Part shown: piece after piece, positions 15,003-23,465 of the stretch
Position numbering within the stretch: position 1 is the first letter of the stretch
Layout of the letters: every line of letters starts with the position of its first letter
Translations under genes and position numbers: made by a program
NCBI GenBank assembly: GCA_905235515.1
Contig: CAJOLV010000020.1
Span: forward strand, 1 to 38,074
Direction: 5' to 3'
Source of the DNA: an uncultured Bacilli bacterium
GTDB lineage: Bacteria; Bacillota_I; Bacilli_A; RFN20; CAG-826
DNA: 38,074 nucleotides
Notes under the pieces: model-generated
The model's database searches: none
Told to the model about the DNA's origin: nothing
What the model saw: only the letters and a program-made list of their open reading frames with translations

Positions 15003-16193
15003 ATGAAGATTTTAGTGGTTTGTCAATTTTATTACCCAGAAAATTTTGTTATCACTCGCATAGCGGAAAAGCTTGCTGAATATGGCCATGATGTCACTGT
15101 TTTAACAGGTAAACCAAATTATGGTTATGGCTATATTTTGCCTGGATATCAAAAAATCAATTCTGAAGTTATCAATGGTGTTAAAGTTGAAAGAGTAAAT
15201 CTTAAACCAAGAAAAGAATCAAGAAAATCAATTATAGATAATTATCTATCTTTCTGGAAAAACTCTAAAAAATGGGTGAGGAGATGTCGGACTAAATATG
15301 ATGTTGTTTATTCAATGTCTTTGTCTCCGGTGACCATTCTTTCGGCTGGGAATTTGTATAAGAAAAAGTTTGGTGTTCCTCATGTTGCTCATTGTGTGGA
15401 CTTGTGGCCTGAGTCAGTGTTAATTACCAATGCAGTGAAGAAGAAATCTTTAATGTATAAAATACTTTATAAGTGGAGTAAAAAGTTATATTCCAAAGTT
15501 GATGAAATATTAATTGGTTCACCGGCTTTTGAAGAATATTTTCACGACGTTTTGAAAATTAAAAACATTGAAATAAAATTTGTGCCTCAACCAAGTATGG
15601 TGGAAGAGAGCGACTTAGAGCCATTCCCATTTGATAAAAAATACTTTAACGTCCTTTATTGTGGGAATCTTGGTATTATCCAACACATTCCTTTTATACC
15701 AGAGGCCATGAATCAATTAAAGGGTAGTAAAATCCGCTTCAACATCATTGGCATGGGTCCAATGTCAAACTACCTCAAAGATAAAATTAAAGAATATGAC
15801 TTACAAGAAAACCTTGTTTATTATGGGCCAATACCAGCTTTACAAGCTAGCGCCTATTTTAAAGGAGCGGATGCGCTTTATGTTCCTCTTAAGAGTGATG
15901 GCTATGTAGGAAAAACAATTCCTAACAAATTAATGATGTCTATGGCTTTTGCTAAACCAATATTGGCTATGCTAGAAGGCGATGGCAAAAACATCCTTCT
16001 AGAATCTGATGGAGCGGTATTTTCTAATCAATCATATCAATCTTTAGTGAGCGCACTTAAAACATTATCAAATATGTCAAATAGAGAATTAAATAAGCTT
16101 GGGCAAAACAATTTATCGTATTACAAAAACAACTTAACAATAGATAAAGTGACCCGTCAAATTGAAACGGAATTAATGAATAAATGTAACTAA
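15003..16193 (+). CDS. Glycosyltransferase family 4, WcaI/WbuB-like
   Basis: A 396-residue GT-B enzyme expected to add a sugar from a nucleotide donor to a lipid-linked glycan on the cytoplasmic face. The N-terminal domain begins MKILVVCQFYYPENFVITRI and contains HDVTVLTGKPNYGYG, typical of the WbuB/WcaI branch. The C-terminal domain has IGMGPMSNYLKD (about 251-262) and GKTIPNKLMMSMAFAKPILA (about 303-322), the donor-binding region. The start is fixed by the TATAAT box seven bases upstream; no ribosome binding site exists. The gene ends by overlapping the convergent glycosyltransferase by 21 bases, with a terminator hairpin just after the stop. Sugar and linkage cannot be told from the sequence. 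Confidence 0.88.
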   Translation: MKILVVCQFYYPENFVITRIAEKLAEYGHDVTVLTGKPNYGYGYILPGYQKINSEVINGVKVERVNLKPRKESRKSIIDNYLSFWKNSKKWVRRCRTKYDVVYSMSLSPVTILSAGNLYKKKFGVPHVAHCVDLWPESVLITNAVKKKSLMYKILYKWSKKLYSKVDEILIGSPAFEEYFHDVLKIKNIEIKFVPQPSMVEESDLEPFPFDKKYFNVLYCGNLGIIQHIPFIPEAMNQLKGSKIRFNIIGMGPMSNYLKDKIKEYDLQENLVYYGPIPALQASAYFKGADALYVPLKSDGYVGKTIPNKLMMSMAFAKPILAMLEGDGKNILLESDGAVFSNQSYQSLVSALKTLSNMSNRELNKLGQNNLSYYKNNLTIDKVTRQIETELMNKCN

Positions 16194-17324
16194 GAAATCG
16201 GTGAGTAATTTGCCGATTTTTTCAATAGAATAAAGGGAATTTGCGATGTTTTTTGCTTTATTTACAATGTTATTACGTTCTTGTTCTGACATTGATAAAG
16301 CTTTATTAATAGCCATTAATAGGTCTGCTTTCGAATTACTATCAACCCATATTGCACAATGGGAGAAGTGTTTTTCTAATTCGGTATTTTTAACCGAGAT
16401 TGTTAAAGCACCGGAAGAAAGATATTCAAGAGTTTTGCTAGGAATTGAAAGGCGATCTAAATCCTGGGTAAATGGTCTAGGATTAATATTTGCAAAAGCG
16501 TTCCTTTCTAATTCCAAAACTTCTTTAACTGGTAGTAGGCCCAAAAACTTAATTCTCTTATCATCTTCAATAGCGGAGTATAGTCTATCTTCATCTTCGT
16601 GATGGCCACATATTAAAAGTGATAACTCATCATCTTTTACTTGTTTAAAGGCTTCGATTAATTGGTAAATGCCATATTTAGGAAGTAAAGCCCCTCCAAA
16701 GAAAATATATTTGCCACTGACCTCTACTTGTTCATTTTCAAATGGTTCAACAATACCTTCAAAAACAATATGTGGCTTTTTGGCTGGATTATATAAATTG
16801 TTGAGTGCTTCTGTAAGAGTGATATATCCATTCAAGTGCCGGGTGTTATTTAATAAATATTGAGTGTATAACTTTGGTGTGCCAGAAATGTTAGATGGTG
16901 AATCGGTACAAATACCGATACAAGGAATTTTATATTTCTTTTTGAGATAAGACGTTAACAAAACACAACGTGGATTAATAGTGTCAGTAACAATAACTGT
17001 TTGCTCATTAATAATAGAAGGTAAAAACTTTTTGACTTGAGCTTTAATTGATTGCCCTCTGATATATTTGTTTCTTGTTATTTTCAAATAATGATAGTGA
17101 ATATTGCCAAATGTTTTATCTTCCGCAAATAGTCTTTTTTGCCCACAATATTTTTTAGAGAATGGACGAATAGAGATAACATCTACTTCATTAAGATTAG
17201 CTAAAGAACGAATAACCTTATTATGGAAATTTTGATTAGAAGGGTTTAAAGAAATAGACCATGTTTTAGAAAAATCAAAAAAGTCATTTTCTTCTATTGA
17301 AGTTGTAACATATATTATTCTCAT
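16173..17324 (-). CDS. Glycosyltransferase, GT4-like
   Basis: A 383-residue protein with GT-B character. The N-terminal half contains DVISIRPFSKKYCGQK and TVIVTDTINPRCVLLTSYLK; the C-terminal half contains KYIFFGGALLPKYGIYQLIE (about 207-226), LLICGHHEDEDRLY and LSIPSKTLEYLSSGALTISV (about 301-320), the usual donor-binding turn. Glycosyltransferase activity on the surface polysaccharide is inferred from this and the cluster. GGTGAAATA precedes the ATG, and the start shares one base with the stop of the upstream glycosyltransferase gene, so translation is coupled. The 3' end hosts the terminator of the convergent gene. Confidence 0.82.
   Translation of the reverse strand: MRIIYVTTSIEENDFFDFSKTWSISLNPSNQNFHNKVIRSLANLNEVDVISIRPFSKKYCGQKRLFAEDKTFGNIHYHYLKITRNKYIRGQSIKAQVKKFLPSIINEQTVIVTDTINPRCVLLTSYLKKKYKIPCIGICTDSPSNISGTPKLYTQYLLNNTRHLNGYITLTEALNNLYNPAKKPHIVFEGIVEPFENEQVEVSGKYIFFGGALLPKYGIYQLIEAFKQVKDDELSLLICGHHEDEDRLYSAIEDDKRIKFLGLLPVKEVLELERNAFANINPRPFTQDLDRLSIPSKTLEYLSSGALTISVKNTELEKHFSHCAIWVDSNSKADLLMAINKALSMSEQERNNIVNKAKNIANSLYSIEKIGKLLTDFLVTFIH
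16195..16222 (+). terminator. Terminator of the 15003 glycosyltransferase, inside the convergent gene
   Basis: AAATCGG (16195-16201) pairs with CCGATTT (16213-16219), loop 11 bases, followed by TTTTTTC. It lies right after the TAA of the plus-strand gene but within the last codons of the minus-strand gene 16173-17324. Confidence 0.7.
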
Positions 17325-18406
17325 TATTTCACCTTATTAATTATATCCACTGTTGTCTTTACCATTAATTCAATAGTGTTTTCTCTAGCGGTTTTGATTG
17401 CTTCTCTTGGATCAATGTTTTTTAATATATTGATTTTATCAATAATATCATCGTTGTTTGATAAATCCACTAAATAGCCATTCACCCCATCTTTAATGAG
17501 ATGCCTTGAACCAACTACTTTATTAGACGATAAAACTGGTAATCCCATTGCGAAAGCTTCATTAGTGGTGTGGCCATAAATATCTTCTGTTGATAAGGTG
17601 ATAAATCCATCGCATGCCTTCATTAATTCAAATAAGTTATGACGCTTTTCAAAAGGCTTAATAATCACATTAGTTTGGCCACTTTCTTTTATGATTCTTT
17701 CATATTCTTCTTTTTGATTGCCTTCTCCGACCAGTAATAAAGTTGCGCTTGTATGCTTGAAGCAATCAATCAATTGAGTGTTGTTCTTTCTTTTAATGAA
17801 CTGAGATGCAGATATATATAGGTCACCTTCGGGTAAACCTAGTTGTTTTCTTAATTGTAATTTTTCTTCTTTACTTAAAGGCCTTTCCACAATATCTCTT
17901 TCATATATTGTGCTATAGACATAGTGGAATATTTTATTCTTTGCTCCATAATACGCCAAATACTCATCAGCTTGTTCACATGGTGAAAAATAATATTTAG
18001 CAGAAGAAATAAATTTAGTTTTAAGCCATTTTTTCAAAGAAGATTCTTTTTTAATGAGTCCGCCGTTGATATATAAAACGTATGGAATTTGGTGTTTGTT
18101 CATATAATGAATAGCACGTAATTCAGTGGGGGTGGCATAACCATTCATGATTATGACATCGAATTCATTGTGTCTTTGCTTAATAATCTTTCTTAATTCA
18201 TTAGTGTTTGAATTCTCTTCACCAAATGCCCCCTTTTCTAAAATTGAGTATTTGAAATTAAAGTCTTTCGCATCATAAAAAGAATCTGGCCTATTAGTGG
18301 CTTTTTCTCTTTCAAAAATGACTTCTAAATCAAAATACTTCGCCAATTCATTGAAGAGTCTTATTTTATAAGGAGCAGGATGATTAAAGACAATTAGTAT
18401 TTTCAC
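17324..18406 (-). CDS. Glycosyltransferase family 4 (GTG start)
   Basis: From GTG at 18406 this is a 360-residue GT-B glycosyltransferase beginning V/MKILIVFNHPAPYKIRLF, the canonical first strand. An in-frame TTG at 18421 would lie upstream of and within the -10 box and is unlikely. TATAAT (18418-18413) ends exactly six bases before the GTG, implying a leaderless mRNA starting at the GTG. Donor-domain motifs are LLLVGEGNQKEEYERIIKES (about 224-243) and STEDIYGHTTNEAFAMGLPV (about 271-290), including the acidic residue and Glu-x7-type region of family GT4, then GSRHLIKDGVNGYLV. It is the first gene of a two-gene minus unit and diverges from ung. Confidence 0.88.
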   Translation of the reverse strand: MKILIVFNHPAPYKIRLFNELAKYFDLEVIFEREKATNRPDSFYDAKDFNFKYSILEKGAFGEENSNTNELRKIIKQRHNEFDVIIMNGYATPTELRAIHYMNKHQIPYVLYINGGLIKKESSLKKWLKTKFISSAKYYFSPCEQADEYLAYYGAKNKIFHYVYSTIYERDIVERPLSKEEKLQLRKQLGLPEGDLYISASQFIKRKNNTQLIDCFKHTSATLLLVGEGNQKEEYERIIKESGQTNVIIKPFEKRHNLFELMKACDGFITLSTEDIYGHTTNEAFAMGLPVLSSNKVVGSRHLIKDGVNGYLVDLSNNDDIIDKINILKNIDPREAIKTARENTIELMVKTTVDIINKVK

Positions 18407-18412
18407 ATAACC

Positions 18413-18444
18413 ATTATACAAGTGATGAACAAAAATGTTATCAT
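18413..18444. promoter_or_regulatory. Divergent leaderless -10 boxes of glycosyltransferase and ung
   Basis: Minus: TATAAT at 18418-18413 followed by six bases and GTG (18406). Plus: TATCAT at 18439-18444 followed by six bases and ATG (18451). The start codons are only 44 bases apart and neither gene has a Shine-Dalgarno sequence. The -35 regions are poor matches and overlap the opposing promoter. Confidence 0.6.
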
Positions 18445-18450
18445 TTTTAC

Positions 18451-19125
18451 ATGCTAAACAATATCAAAACATGGAATGAATTTTTTAAGATAATCCAAAC
18501 AAAGGATTATTCTGTTTCACTACATAAATTTTTGGATAAACAATATAGAGATTTTACATGCTACCCACCGCGCGAACTTTTATTCAATGCATTTAGACTC
18601 ACCCCATTAAAAGATGTAAAAGTTGTTATCATTGGACAAGACCCATATCATGAACCAGGTCAAGCAATGGGATTATCTTTCTCTGTGCCGAAAGGAATTC
18701 AAGTCCCTCCATCATTAATTAACATTTATAAAGAGATAGCAGATGAATATAAAACAACAGTTGATATGAGAAGTGGGGATTTGACCTACTTAACAAAACA
18801 AGGAGTGCTCCTTTTAAATTCTATTTTATCCGTTAGAGCACACGAACCAATGAGTCACAACATTCCTGAATATGATCTTTTCTTTAATGATGTATTAGAG
18901 GTGTTAGATAGACAAACTCATCCAATTGTTTTTATGCTCTGGGGAAGTTCAGCTCGCAAATTTAAAAAATACCTCCACAATCCGAGTCACTTAATATTAG
19001 AGTCGGTTCACCCTTCTCCTTTAGCGGCTAATCGTGGAGGTTGGTTTGGCAATGGTCATTTTGCGAAAGCTAACGAATATCTCCGCAAAAACGGCGTAAA
19101 AGAAATAAAATGGACTAATCTTTAG
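18451..19125 (+). CDS. ung: Uracil-DNA glycosylase
   Basis: Family 1 uracil-DNA glycosylase, 224 residues, the normal length. It removes uracil from DNA to start base-excision repair. The water-activating loop GQDPYH is at 62-67 (catalytic Asp64), the uracil-pocket LLNSILSVR at about 121-129, and the DNA-intercalation loop HPSPLAANRGGWFG at 187-200 with the conserved His187. The fold is complete. It is a single gene with a predicted leaderless start and it overlaps the convergent thiT gene by 11 bases; no separate terminator is visible. Confidence 0.97.
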   Translation: MLNNIKTWNEFFKIIQTKDYSVSLHKFLDKQYRDFTCYPPRELLFNAFRLTPLKDVKVVIIGQDPYHEPGQAMGLSFSVPKGIQVPPSLINIYKEIADEYKTTVDMRSGDLTYLTKQGVLLLNSILSVRAHEPMSHNIPEYDLFFNDVLEVLDRQTHPIVFMLWGSSARKFKKYLHNPSHLILESVHPSPLAANRGGWFGNGHFAKANEYLRKNGVKEIKWTNL

Positions 19126-20170
19126 CGATTTGTTTCTTTCTTCTAATTAGTATTGAATAAATCAAATAATAGATTGCTAACGCTAAAAGCACTAATGCAA
19201 CACCGAACCAGATCCAATGGTTAGTTAGGTATGTTAGGTCTTCTTTTTTAACATAACCTCTAATTAATCTAGCAAGGCCAAAGACAAATGCTGTTGAAGT
19301 AATAAATGTTAAAGCGCTCGCGGTATTAACATATGTATATTTATCTAATCTTACTTTGATGAACCCATTTATGCCTGTTAGCATAAGCATTAATCCTAAA
19401 ATAAAAATTAACATACTATCTGGATCAAAATCATAACCATATGTATACTCATCAGCGTAATCTAAAAAACTTCTAATGTAACTAATCAAAAAGAACGTAA
19501 AGAAGAAAGCTCCAATAAAAACAAAGCTGATAGAAGAGATAAGTGGAAAAAGGTTTTTCTTATGACTATTATCTTCTTGAATCTCATTTTTAACTTCAAA
19601 TATGCGTGGTGCATTAATATACATCACTGATAACAAACCACTTGATAAAACAATAGATGGTCCGATAAATGCAAAGTTATAAATAAAGCAATATAAATAA
19701 ACATTCATGCTGTTTAAATTCCAAGCAAAATATTCTGGATTATTAAAGAAGATTACTCCGGAAAGATAGTGCATTAGCAATTTTGCCAATCCACCAACCA
19801 CTGTGCTAAGAATTAAAAATCCTAATTTGCCTTTTCTACTTTGCGAATTATTGAACAATGGTCTAAATAGACCAGCTATGCCTACAACCGCATATGGCAA
19901 TATATAGTCAAGCAACAATTGCGCTGGGTGTACTATATATGCGCTTGTCGCAATATCTAATAACCCCATGATTAAACCGGTTAATATACCTGGTAGCCAT
20001 CCTCTTCTATAAGAAATGATGATTACTGCAATCATGGCAAAGCCAATAGACCCGCCATAAATAAAAACACCTTTTGACAATATTCCTTGTAATTCATCAA
20101 GGGCGAAACCGATTGCGGCAAATAGTCCGATTTCACACATTGTCCTAATGGTGTTAGAAGATTTGTTCAT
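19115..20170 (-). CDS. thiT: Thiamine ECF transporter S component ThiT, with C-terminal membrane extension
   Basis: From ATG 20170 (MNKSSNTIRT), preceded by GGAGG at seven bases, the protein has 351 residues. An upstream in-frame TTG would put the start inside the riboswitch terminator and is rejected. Residues 1-190 match ThiT, the thiamine-binding S component of energy-coupling-factor transporters: six hydrophobic segments and the block SIGFAMIAVIIISYRRGW, then TSAYIVHPAQLLLDYILPY. ThiT is normally about 190-200 residues. Here about 150 further residues (about 200-351) add four membrane segments with a Tyr/Asp-rich outer loop (YADEYTYGYDFDPDSM), unlike any ThiT I know. Control by a TPP riboswitch directly upstream supports the thiamine assignment. 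Confidence 0.88.
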   Translation of the reverse strand: MNKSSNTIRTMCEIGLFAAIGFALDELQGILSKGVFIYGGSIGFAMIAVIIISYRRGWLPGILTGLIMGLLDIATSAYIVHPAQLLLDYILPYAVVGIAGLFRPLFNNSQSRKGKLGFLILSTVVGGLAKLLMHYLSGVIFFNNPEYFAWNLNSMNVYLYCFIYNFAFIGPSIVLSSGLLSVMYINAPRIFEVKNEIQEDNSHKKNLFPLISSISFVFIGAFFFTFFLISYIRSFLDYADEYTYGYDFDPDSMLIFILGLMLMLTGINGFIKVRLDKYTYVNTASALTFITSTAFVFGLARLIRGYVKKEDLTYLTNHWIWFGVALVLLALAIYYLIYSILIRRKKQIAKD

Positions 20171-20191
20171 AAAAATACCTCCAAAATAAAA

Positions 20192-20207
20192 CCCCTCAAA
20201 CGAGGGA
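20192..20207 (-). terminator. Terminator of the TPP riboswitch expression platform
   Basis: On the minus strand CCCTC-GTTT-GAGGG is followed by GTTTTATTTT. The CCCTCC just upstream can pair with GGAGGG at the 3' end of the aptamer (20222-20228), an antiterminator that TPP binding would prevent. This makes TPP an off-signal for thiT. Confidence 0.8.
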
Positions 20208-20212
20208 GGGAA

Positions 20213-20300
20213 AAATTGAAGTCCCTCCGCTAGCATTACCTAGATCAGGTTTGGTCGGTCCGAAGAAGGACCCTCTCAGCCAAATTCGTTTAGCTCCCAA
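20213..20300 (-). ncRNA. TPP (thiamine pyrophosphate) riboswitch
   Basis: Read on the minus strand the leader shows GGGAGCTAAA, a P2 stem AGCTAAA / TTTGGCT, the conserved GGCTGAGAGGG, a P3 hairpin GGTCC / GGACC, AAACCTGATC, and the P4/P5 part CTAGGTAATGCTAGCGGAGGGA. These are the invariant CUGAGA and CCUGAUC...UAAUxC..GCGxAGGGA blocks of the THI-box. It precedes thiT, its usual target. Confidence 0.96.
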
Positions 20301-20305
20301 AAACA

Positions 20306-20334
20306 ATAATAGTTTTGATTTGTTAATTTGTAAA
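20306..20334 (-). promoter_or_regulatory. Promoter of the TPP riboswitch-thiT transcript
   Basis: Minus strand TTTACA (20334-20329), 17-base spacer, TATTAT (20311-20306). The predicted start at about 20299 coincides with the first bases of the aptamer. Confidence 0.7.
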
Positions 20335-20399
20335 TCAAACACTTAATACTAAACAACGACTAATAAATTTGATATATTTATTAGCGAGGTTACTTATTT

Positions 20400-21440
20400 A
20401 TGGAAGAAAAAGAAATTATCAACGAAGAAGAAAAACAAGAAGAGGTTATCGAAGAAAAACCTGTTGAAGAACCTGTTCAAGAAGAATTAAAGGTTGAAAT
20501 TGAAGAAAAACAAGAAGAAGAGTCTGAAGACTCCGCTATTGAAATTGAAAAGCCGGTCGATGGTGAAGAATCTTATGATTTAGTCGTGGAAAAAGAAAGA
20601 GCGAGTATCATTGCGCAATCTAAAAAAGGCAATCTACTTTCTACAATTTCCATTATTATCGTTTTAGCATTTTCCATTGCTGGTGTTTTTACCTTAACAA
20701 CAATCCCTGCTTTAGCTTATAGCTTAATGGGTGCAGCGGTTGTTACATTAATCACATTTTCTATTATCACAAGACGTACCGCACGCCCAGACGTGAAGTC
20801 CTATATTGTTAAAGCATCAACAGCAGTTAATAAATATACATTTGCTGACAATCGCTTTAGCGAAGTCTTCTATGACCCGAATGATAAATTAGAATTAGGC
20901 GATGTTTCTAGCGATGGTGTTTATATTGGCTTAGTGAGAACAGCATCAAGAAATGTTGTGGAAGGCAAATTTGAAGGAAGGTCTTTTAAAGTTTGTGAAT
21001 GTGCTTTGTTCAATCCAAACCAAGGAAAAAAACAAGACCCAGCATTTATTGGTAAATATTTATCGACCACAAATGACCTTCACTTTGAAGGAAAAATCTT
21101 AATCATTAGTAAAGGTAAAAAAGACACTGATTTACCAAATGATTTAGAAGGATTACAACAAGTTGTAAATGAAGAGAAATTTTATGTTTATGCAAATGAT
21201 GAAAAAGCTATTAAAGCTTTAGATAAGAATTTTATTAATAGTATTAAAAAGATTAGTGTATCTAATCATTTATTAAATTTGACCGTAGCAATTTGGAGTG
21301 GTAGAAGTATTGTCTATGCAAGTTATGATGATGCAACAATCACACTTCCTTTCTACGAAAAGTATCAAGCCGACACAGCAGTCCAATACCGCGATAATTT
21401 AATTGAACTATTAGATGCTCTTAAATTATTGAGGGAATAA
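20400..21440 (+). CDS. Glu-rich membrane-anchored protein, unknown function (possibly DUF3137-like)
   Basis: A 346-residue protein. Residues 1-66 are almost half acidic (repeated EE/EEKP), two membrane segments lie near 79-98 and 103-123, and a cytoplasmic-type domain of about 220 residues follows. That domain has the pattern FEGRSFKVCECALFN (about 189-203), LHFEGKILIISKGK (about 223-236) and FYVYANDEKAIKALDKNFIN (about 259-278), which resembles DUF3137, but I cannot confirm it. GAGG lies eleven bases before the ATG. It heads the transcription unit that continues, with gaps of 0-3 bases, through the DUF402 and tsa genes to tsaD. Nothing in it points to t6A synthesis. Confidence 0.75.
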   Translation: MEEKEIINEEEKQEEVIEEKPVEEPVQEELKVEIEEKQEEESEDSAIEIEKPVDGEESYDLVVEKERASIIAQSKKGNLLSTISIIIVLAFSIAGVFTLTTIPALAYSLMGAAVVTLITFSIITRRTARPDVKSYIVKASTAVNKYTFADNRFSEVFYDPNDKLELGDVSSDGVYIGLVRTASRNVVEGKFEGRSFKVCECALFNPNQGKKQDPAFIGKYLSTTNDLHFEGKILIISKGKKDTDLPNDLEGLQQVVNEEKFYVYANDEKAIKALDKNFINSIKKISVSNHLLNLTVAIWSGRSIVYASYDDATITLPFYEKYQADTAVQYRDNLIELLDALKLLRE

Positions 21441-21442
21441 TC

Positions 21443-21973
21443 ATGGACTTAGTAGGACGCTGGTTAAGTATACAATGCTTTAAACATAATGGTTCTTTGC
21501 ATCGTTGTTGGGACCGTGGTTTAGTCTTGGAAAATAATGAAGACTATATAGTTATTGCTTCTAAAAAAGCAAAAGTAGTGGAATATAATGGCCGTTGCTG
21601 GTTTACAAAAGAACCCGCAATTACTATTTTTTCTAAAAAAGAATGGTGGAACGCCATCTGTATGATTAAAAAAGATGGTATTTGTTTTTATTGCAACATT
21701 GCATCTCCTGCATTAGTAAATAAAGAATGCATTAAATACATTGACTATGATTTAGATGCTAAATTGTTTTCTGATGGTGAAATTAGGGTTCTTGATGAAA
21801 AAGAATACATCCATCATAAGAGTTTGTATCATTACGATGAAAATCTAGATAAGGTATTAAAATACCAAACTAGAGTTATTGTTGAAGCAATGAAAAATAA
21901 AGATTTCCCGTTTGAAGAAGTGTTGATTAGAAGCTATTTTGATCAATTCTTGCAGATGATTAGTAGAACATAA
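21443..21973 (+). CDS. DUF402 nucleoside tri/diphosphate phosphatase (Ntdp-like)
   Basis: A 176-residue cytosolic protein aligning along its length with the Ntdp/YgaC group of the DUF402 family, which hydrolyses nucleoside tri- and diphosphates with a divalent metal. Diagnostic text is QCFKHNGSLHRCWDRG (11-26), GRCWFTKEPAITIFSKKEWW, GICFYCNIASPALV (about 79-92) and KYIDYDLDAKLFSDGEIRVLDEKEY, with the Asp/Glu/Tyr metal-binding cluster. In other Firmicutes this gene is a stand-alone housekeeping gene; here it is two bases after the Glu-rich protein and one base before tsaE, so it is co-transcribed with the t6A genes. Confidence 0.88.
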   Translation: MDLVGRWLSIQCFKHNGSLHRCWDRGLVLENNEDYIVIASKKAKVVEYNGRCWFTKEPAITIFSKKEWWNAICMIKKDGICFYCNIASPALVNKECIKYIDYDLDAKLFSDGEIRVLDEKEYIHHKSLYHYDENLDKVLKYQTRVIVEAMKNKDFPFEEVLIRSYFDQFLQMISRT

Positions 21974-21974
21974 T

Positions 21975-22424
21975 ATGGAAATTGTTTATAAAACAAAAAG
22001 TGAAATAGAAACTATGTCTCTTGGCGAACAACTAGCTCGCTCTCTTTGTAGTGGCGCTACATTGTTATTAACAGGCGATTTGGGAGCTGGTAAGACTACA
22101 TTAGTAAGAGGCATTGCTAGAGGTCTACACATCAAAGATGTTGTCCAATCACCAACGTTTAACATTATGAAAATCTATTTTAAAGGTGATAGACCATTAA
22201 TTCATATTGATGCTTATCGTTTGGCGGATATTAATAATGATATAGGTTTAGACGAATATATCGGATATGAATCTGGCATCACTGTTATTGAGTGGCCAAT
22301 GTTTATAAAAGACTTATTGCCACAAGACGCAATAGAGGTTAACATCACAAACGACGGTGATGACAATAGAACTCTTAAATTTAGTGGTGAAAATCTTAAT
22401 TTTCTAAAGGAAGTGACTTTATGA
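21975..22424 (+). CDS. tsaE: tRNA t6A synthesis ATPase TsaE
   Basis: A 149-residue P-loop ATPase that works with TsaB and TsaD to put threonylcarbamoyl on A37 of ANN-decoding tRNAs. The Walker A loop GDLGAGKTT is at 34-42, followed by QSPTFNIM and HIDAYRLADINNDIGLDEYI, the family's HxDxYR block, and VIEWP, its Walker B-like Trp-Pro motif. The length is normal. Its last four bases overlap the tsaB start (ATGA), so translation is coupled; tsaB is served by AAAGGAAG inside the tsaE end. Confidence 0.96.
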   Translation: MEIVYKTKSEIETMSLGEQLARSLCSGATLLLTGDLGAGKTTLVRGIARGLHIKDVVQSPTFNIMKIYFKGDRPLIHIDAYRLADINNDIGLDEYIGYESGITVIEWPMFIKDLLPQDAIEVNITNDGDDNRTLKFSGENLNFLKEVTL

Positions 22425-23011
22425 AAGAATTCTATTTACTTTTAGATTCATCAAACACTTCTTTAACTGTTGGACTAGCTAAAAAAGATGAATTGGTTGA
22501 CTCCATTTCTTATGAAGCTTGGCAGTGCCAATCAGAGCATATGATTCCTGAAATAAACACTATTTTAGAAAATCATTCATTAACAAAAGATGATATTGCT
22601 GGTGTTGTTGTGGCTATTGGACCTGGTTCATATACAGGGGTCAGAATCTCTTTAACAATTGCTAAAGTTATTGGTGTTGCTCTCAGTGTCGATATCTATC
22701 CAGTCAGTTCCTTGCAAATTTTAAAAAACGGAAAAATGCCCTCGATTTGCTTAGAAAATGCTAGAAGCAATCGTTCATATATTGGCGTTTACGAAAATGA
22801 AAAATGCATTCTCCAAGACCAAATCATGACTAATGATGAAGTTAAACTATATATTTCAGATCACCCAACTTATTGTGTTTGTGGCCAAACTAGTTATTTA
22901 GGAATTGAAGGACACCAAAATGATTTATCTTTTGAGATGATATCTCTTTTAAAATACTTAAAACCAAGTGAAGATTCTCGCGCTCTTAAGCCAGTTTATT
23001 TAAAGGATTGA
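22421..23011 (+). CDS. tsaB: tRNA t6A synthesis protein TsaB
   Basis: A 196-residue ASKHA-fold protein that forms the TsaBD heterodimer core. It opens with LLLDSSNTSLTVGLAKKDEL and carries the family block GPGSYTGVRISLTIAK at about 67-82, followed by VSSLQIL. As in other TsaB proteins the ATP-binding site is incomplete and catalysis resides in TsaD. The C-terminal part is slightly short compared with the 220-230 residues common in relatives. The gene sits between tsaE (4-base overlap) and rimI (1-base gap). Confidence 0.95.
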   Translation: MKEFYLLLDSSNTSLTVGLAKKDELVDSISYEAWQCQSEHMIPEINTILENHSLTKDDIAGVVVAIGPGSYTGVRISLTIAKVIGVALSVDIYPVSSLQILKNGKMPSICLENARSNRSYIGVYENEKCILQDQIMTNDEVKLYISDHPTYCVCGQTSYLGIEGHQNDLSFEMISLLKYLKPSEDSRALKPVYLKD

Positions 23012-23012
23012 T

Positions 23013-23465
23013 ATGGAATATTTTACAGTTAGACCAATGAAGGAGAAGGATTTAAATACAGTCATGTATCTACAAAATACATGTTTTGTTGCACCTTGGG
23101 GTCTAAAAGATGTTAAATATGAATTAAACAACAATCCAGTTAGCAATTTGTGGGTTATAGAATCCGATACTTCTGGAGTGGTGGGATTTGTTGATTATTG
23201 GATTACTTTTGATTCTGCAACAATTTGCCAAATATGTGTAAACCCTCTTTATCGAAGAAAGGGTCTTGCCTCATTAATGATTGAAGAATTGTTATCTGAT
23301 TGTCACGCCAACAGAACTAGAAATGTCACCTTAGAAGTTAGAGAAAACAATCTAGCGGCTATTAAGTTATATGAGAAGCATGGATTTGTTAAAACATTAG
23401 TAAAACAAGGCTATTACACTAATGGTGATAATGCCGTATATATGATTAAGGAGTTGGATGTATAA
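23013..23465 (+). CDS. rimI: Ribosomal-protein-S18-alanine N-acetyltransferase-type GNAT
   Basis: A 150-residue GNAT acetyltransferase. Motif A for acetyl-CoA is QICVNPLYRRKGLASLMIEE (about 70-89) with the R-R-K-G-L-A pyrophosphate loop, followed by TLEVRENNLAAIKLYEKHGF (about 109-128), the classic RimI region. The substrate in other bacteria is the N-terminal Ala of S18, but bacterial RimI proteins can act on other proteins, so the substrate is inferred. Its position between tsaB and tsaD is conserved across Firmicutes and supports the name. AAAGGA precedes the start. Confidence 0.92.
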   Translation: MEYFTVRPMKEKDLNTVMYLQNTCFVAPWGLKDVKYELNNNPVSNLWVIESDTSGVVGFVDYWITFDSATICQICVNPLYRRKGLASLMIEELLSDCHANRTRNVTLEVRENNLAAIKLYEKHGFVKTLVKQGYYTNGDNAVYMIKELDV

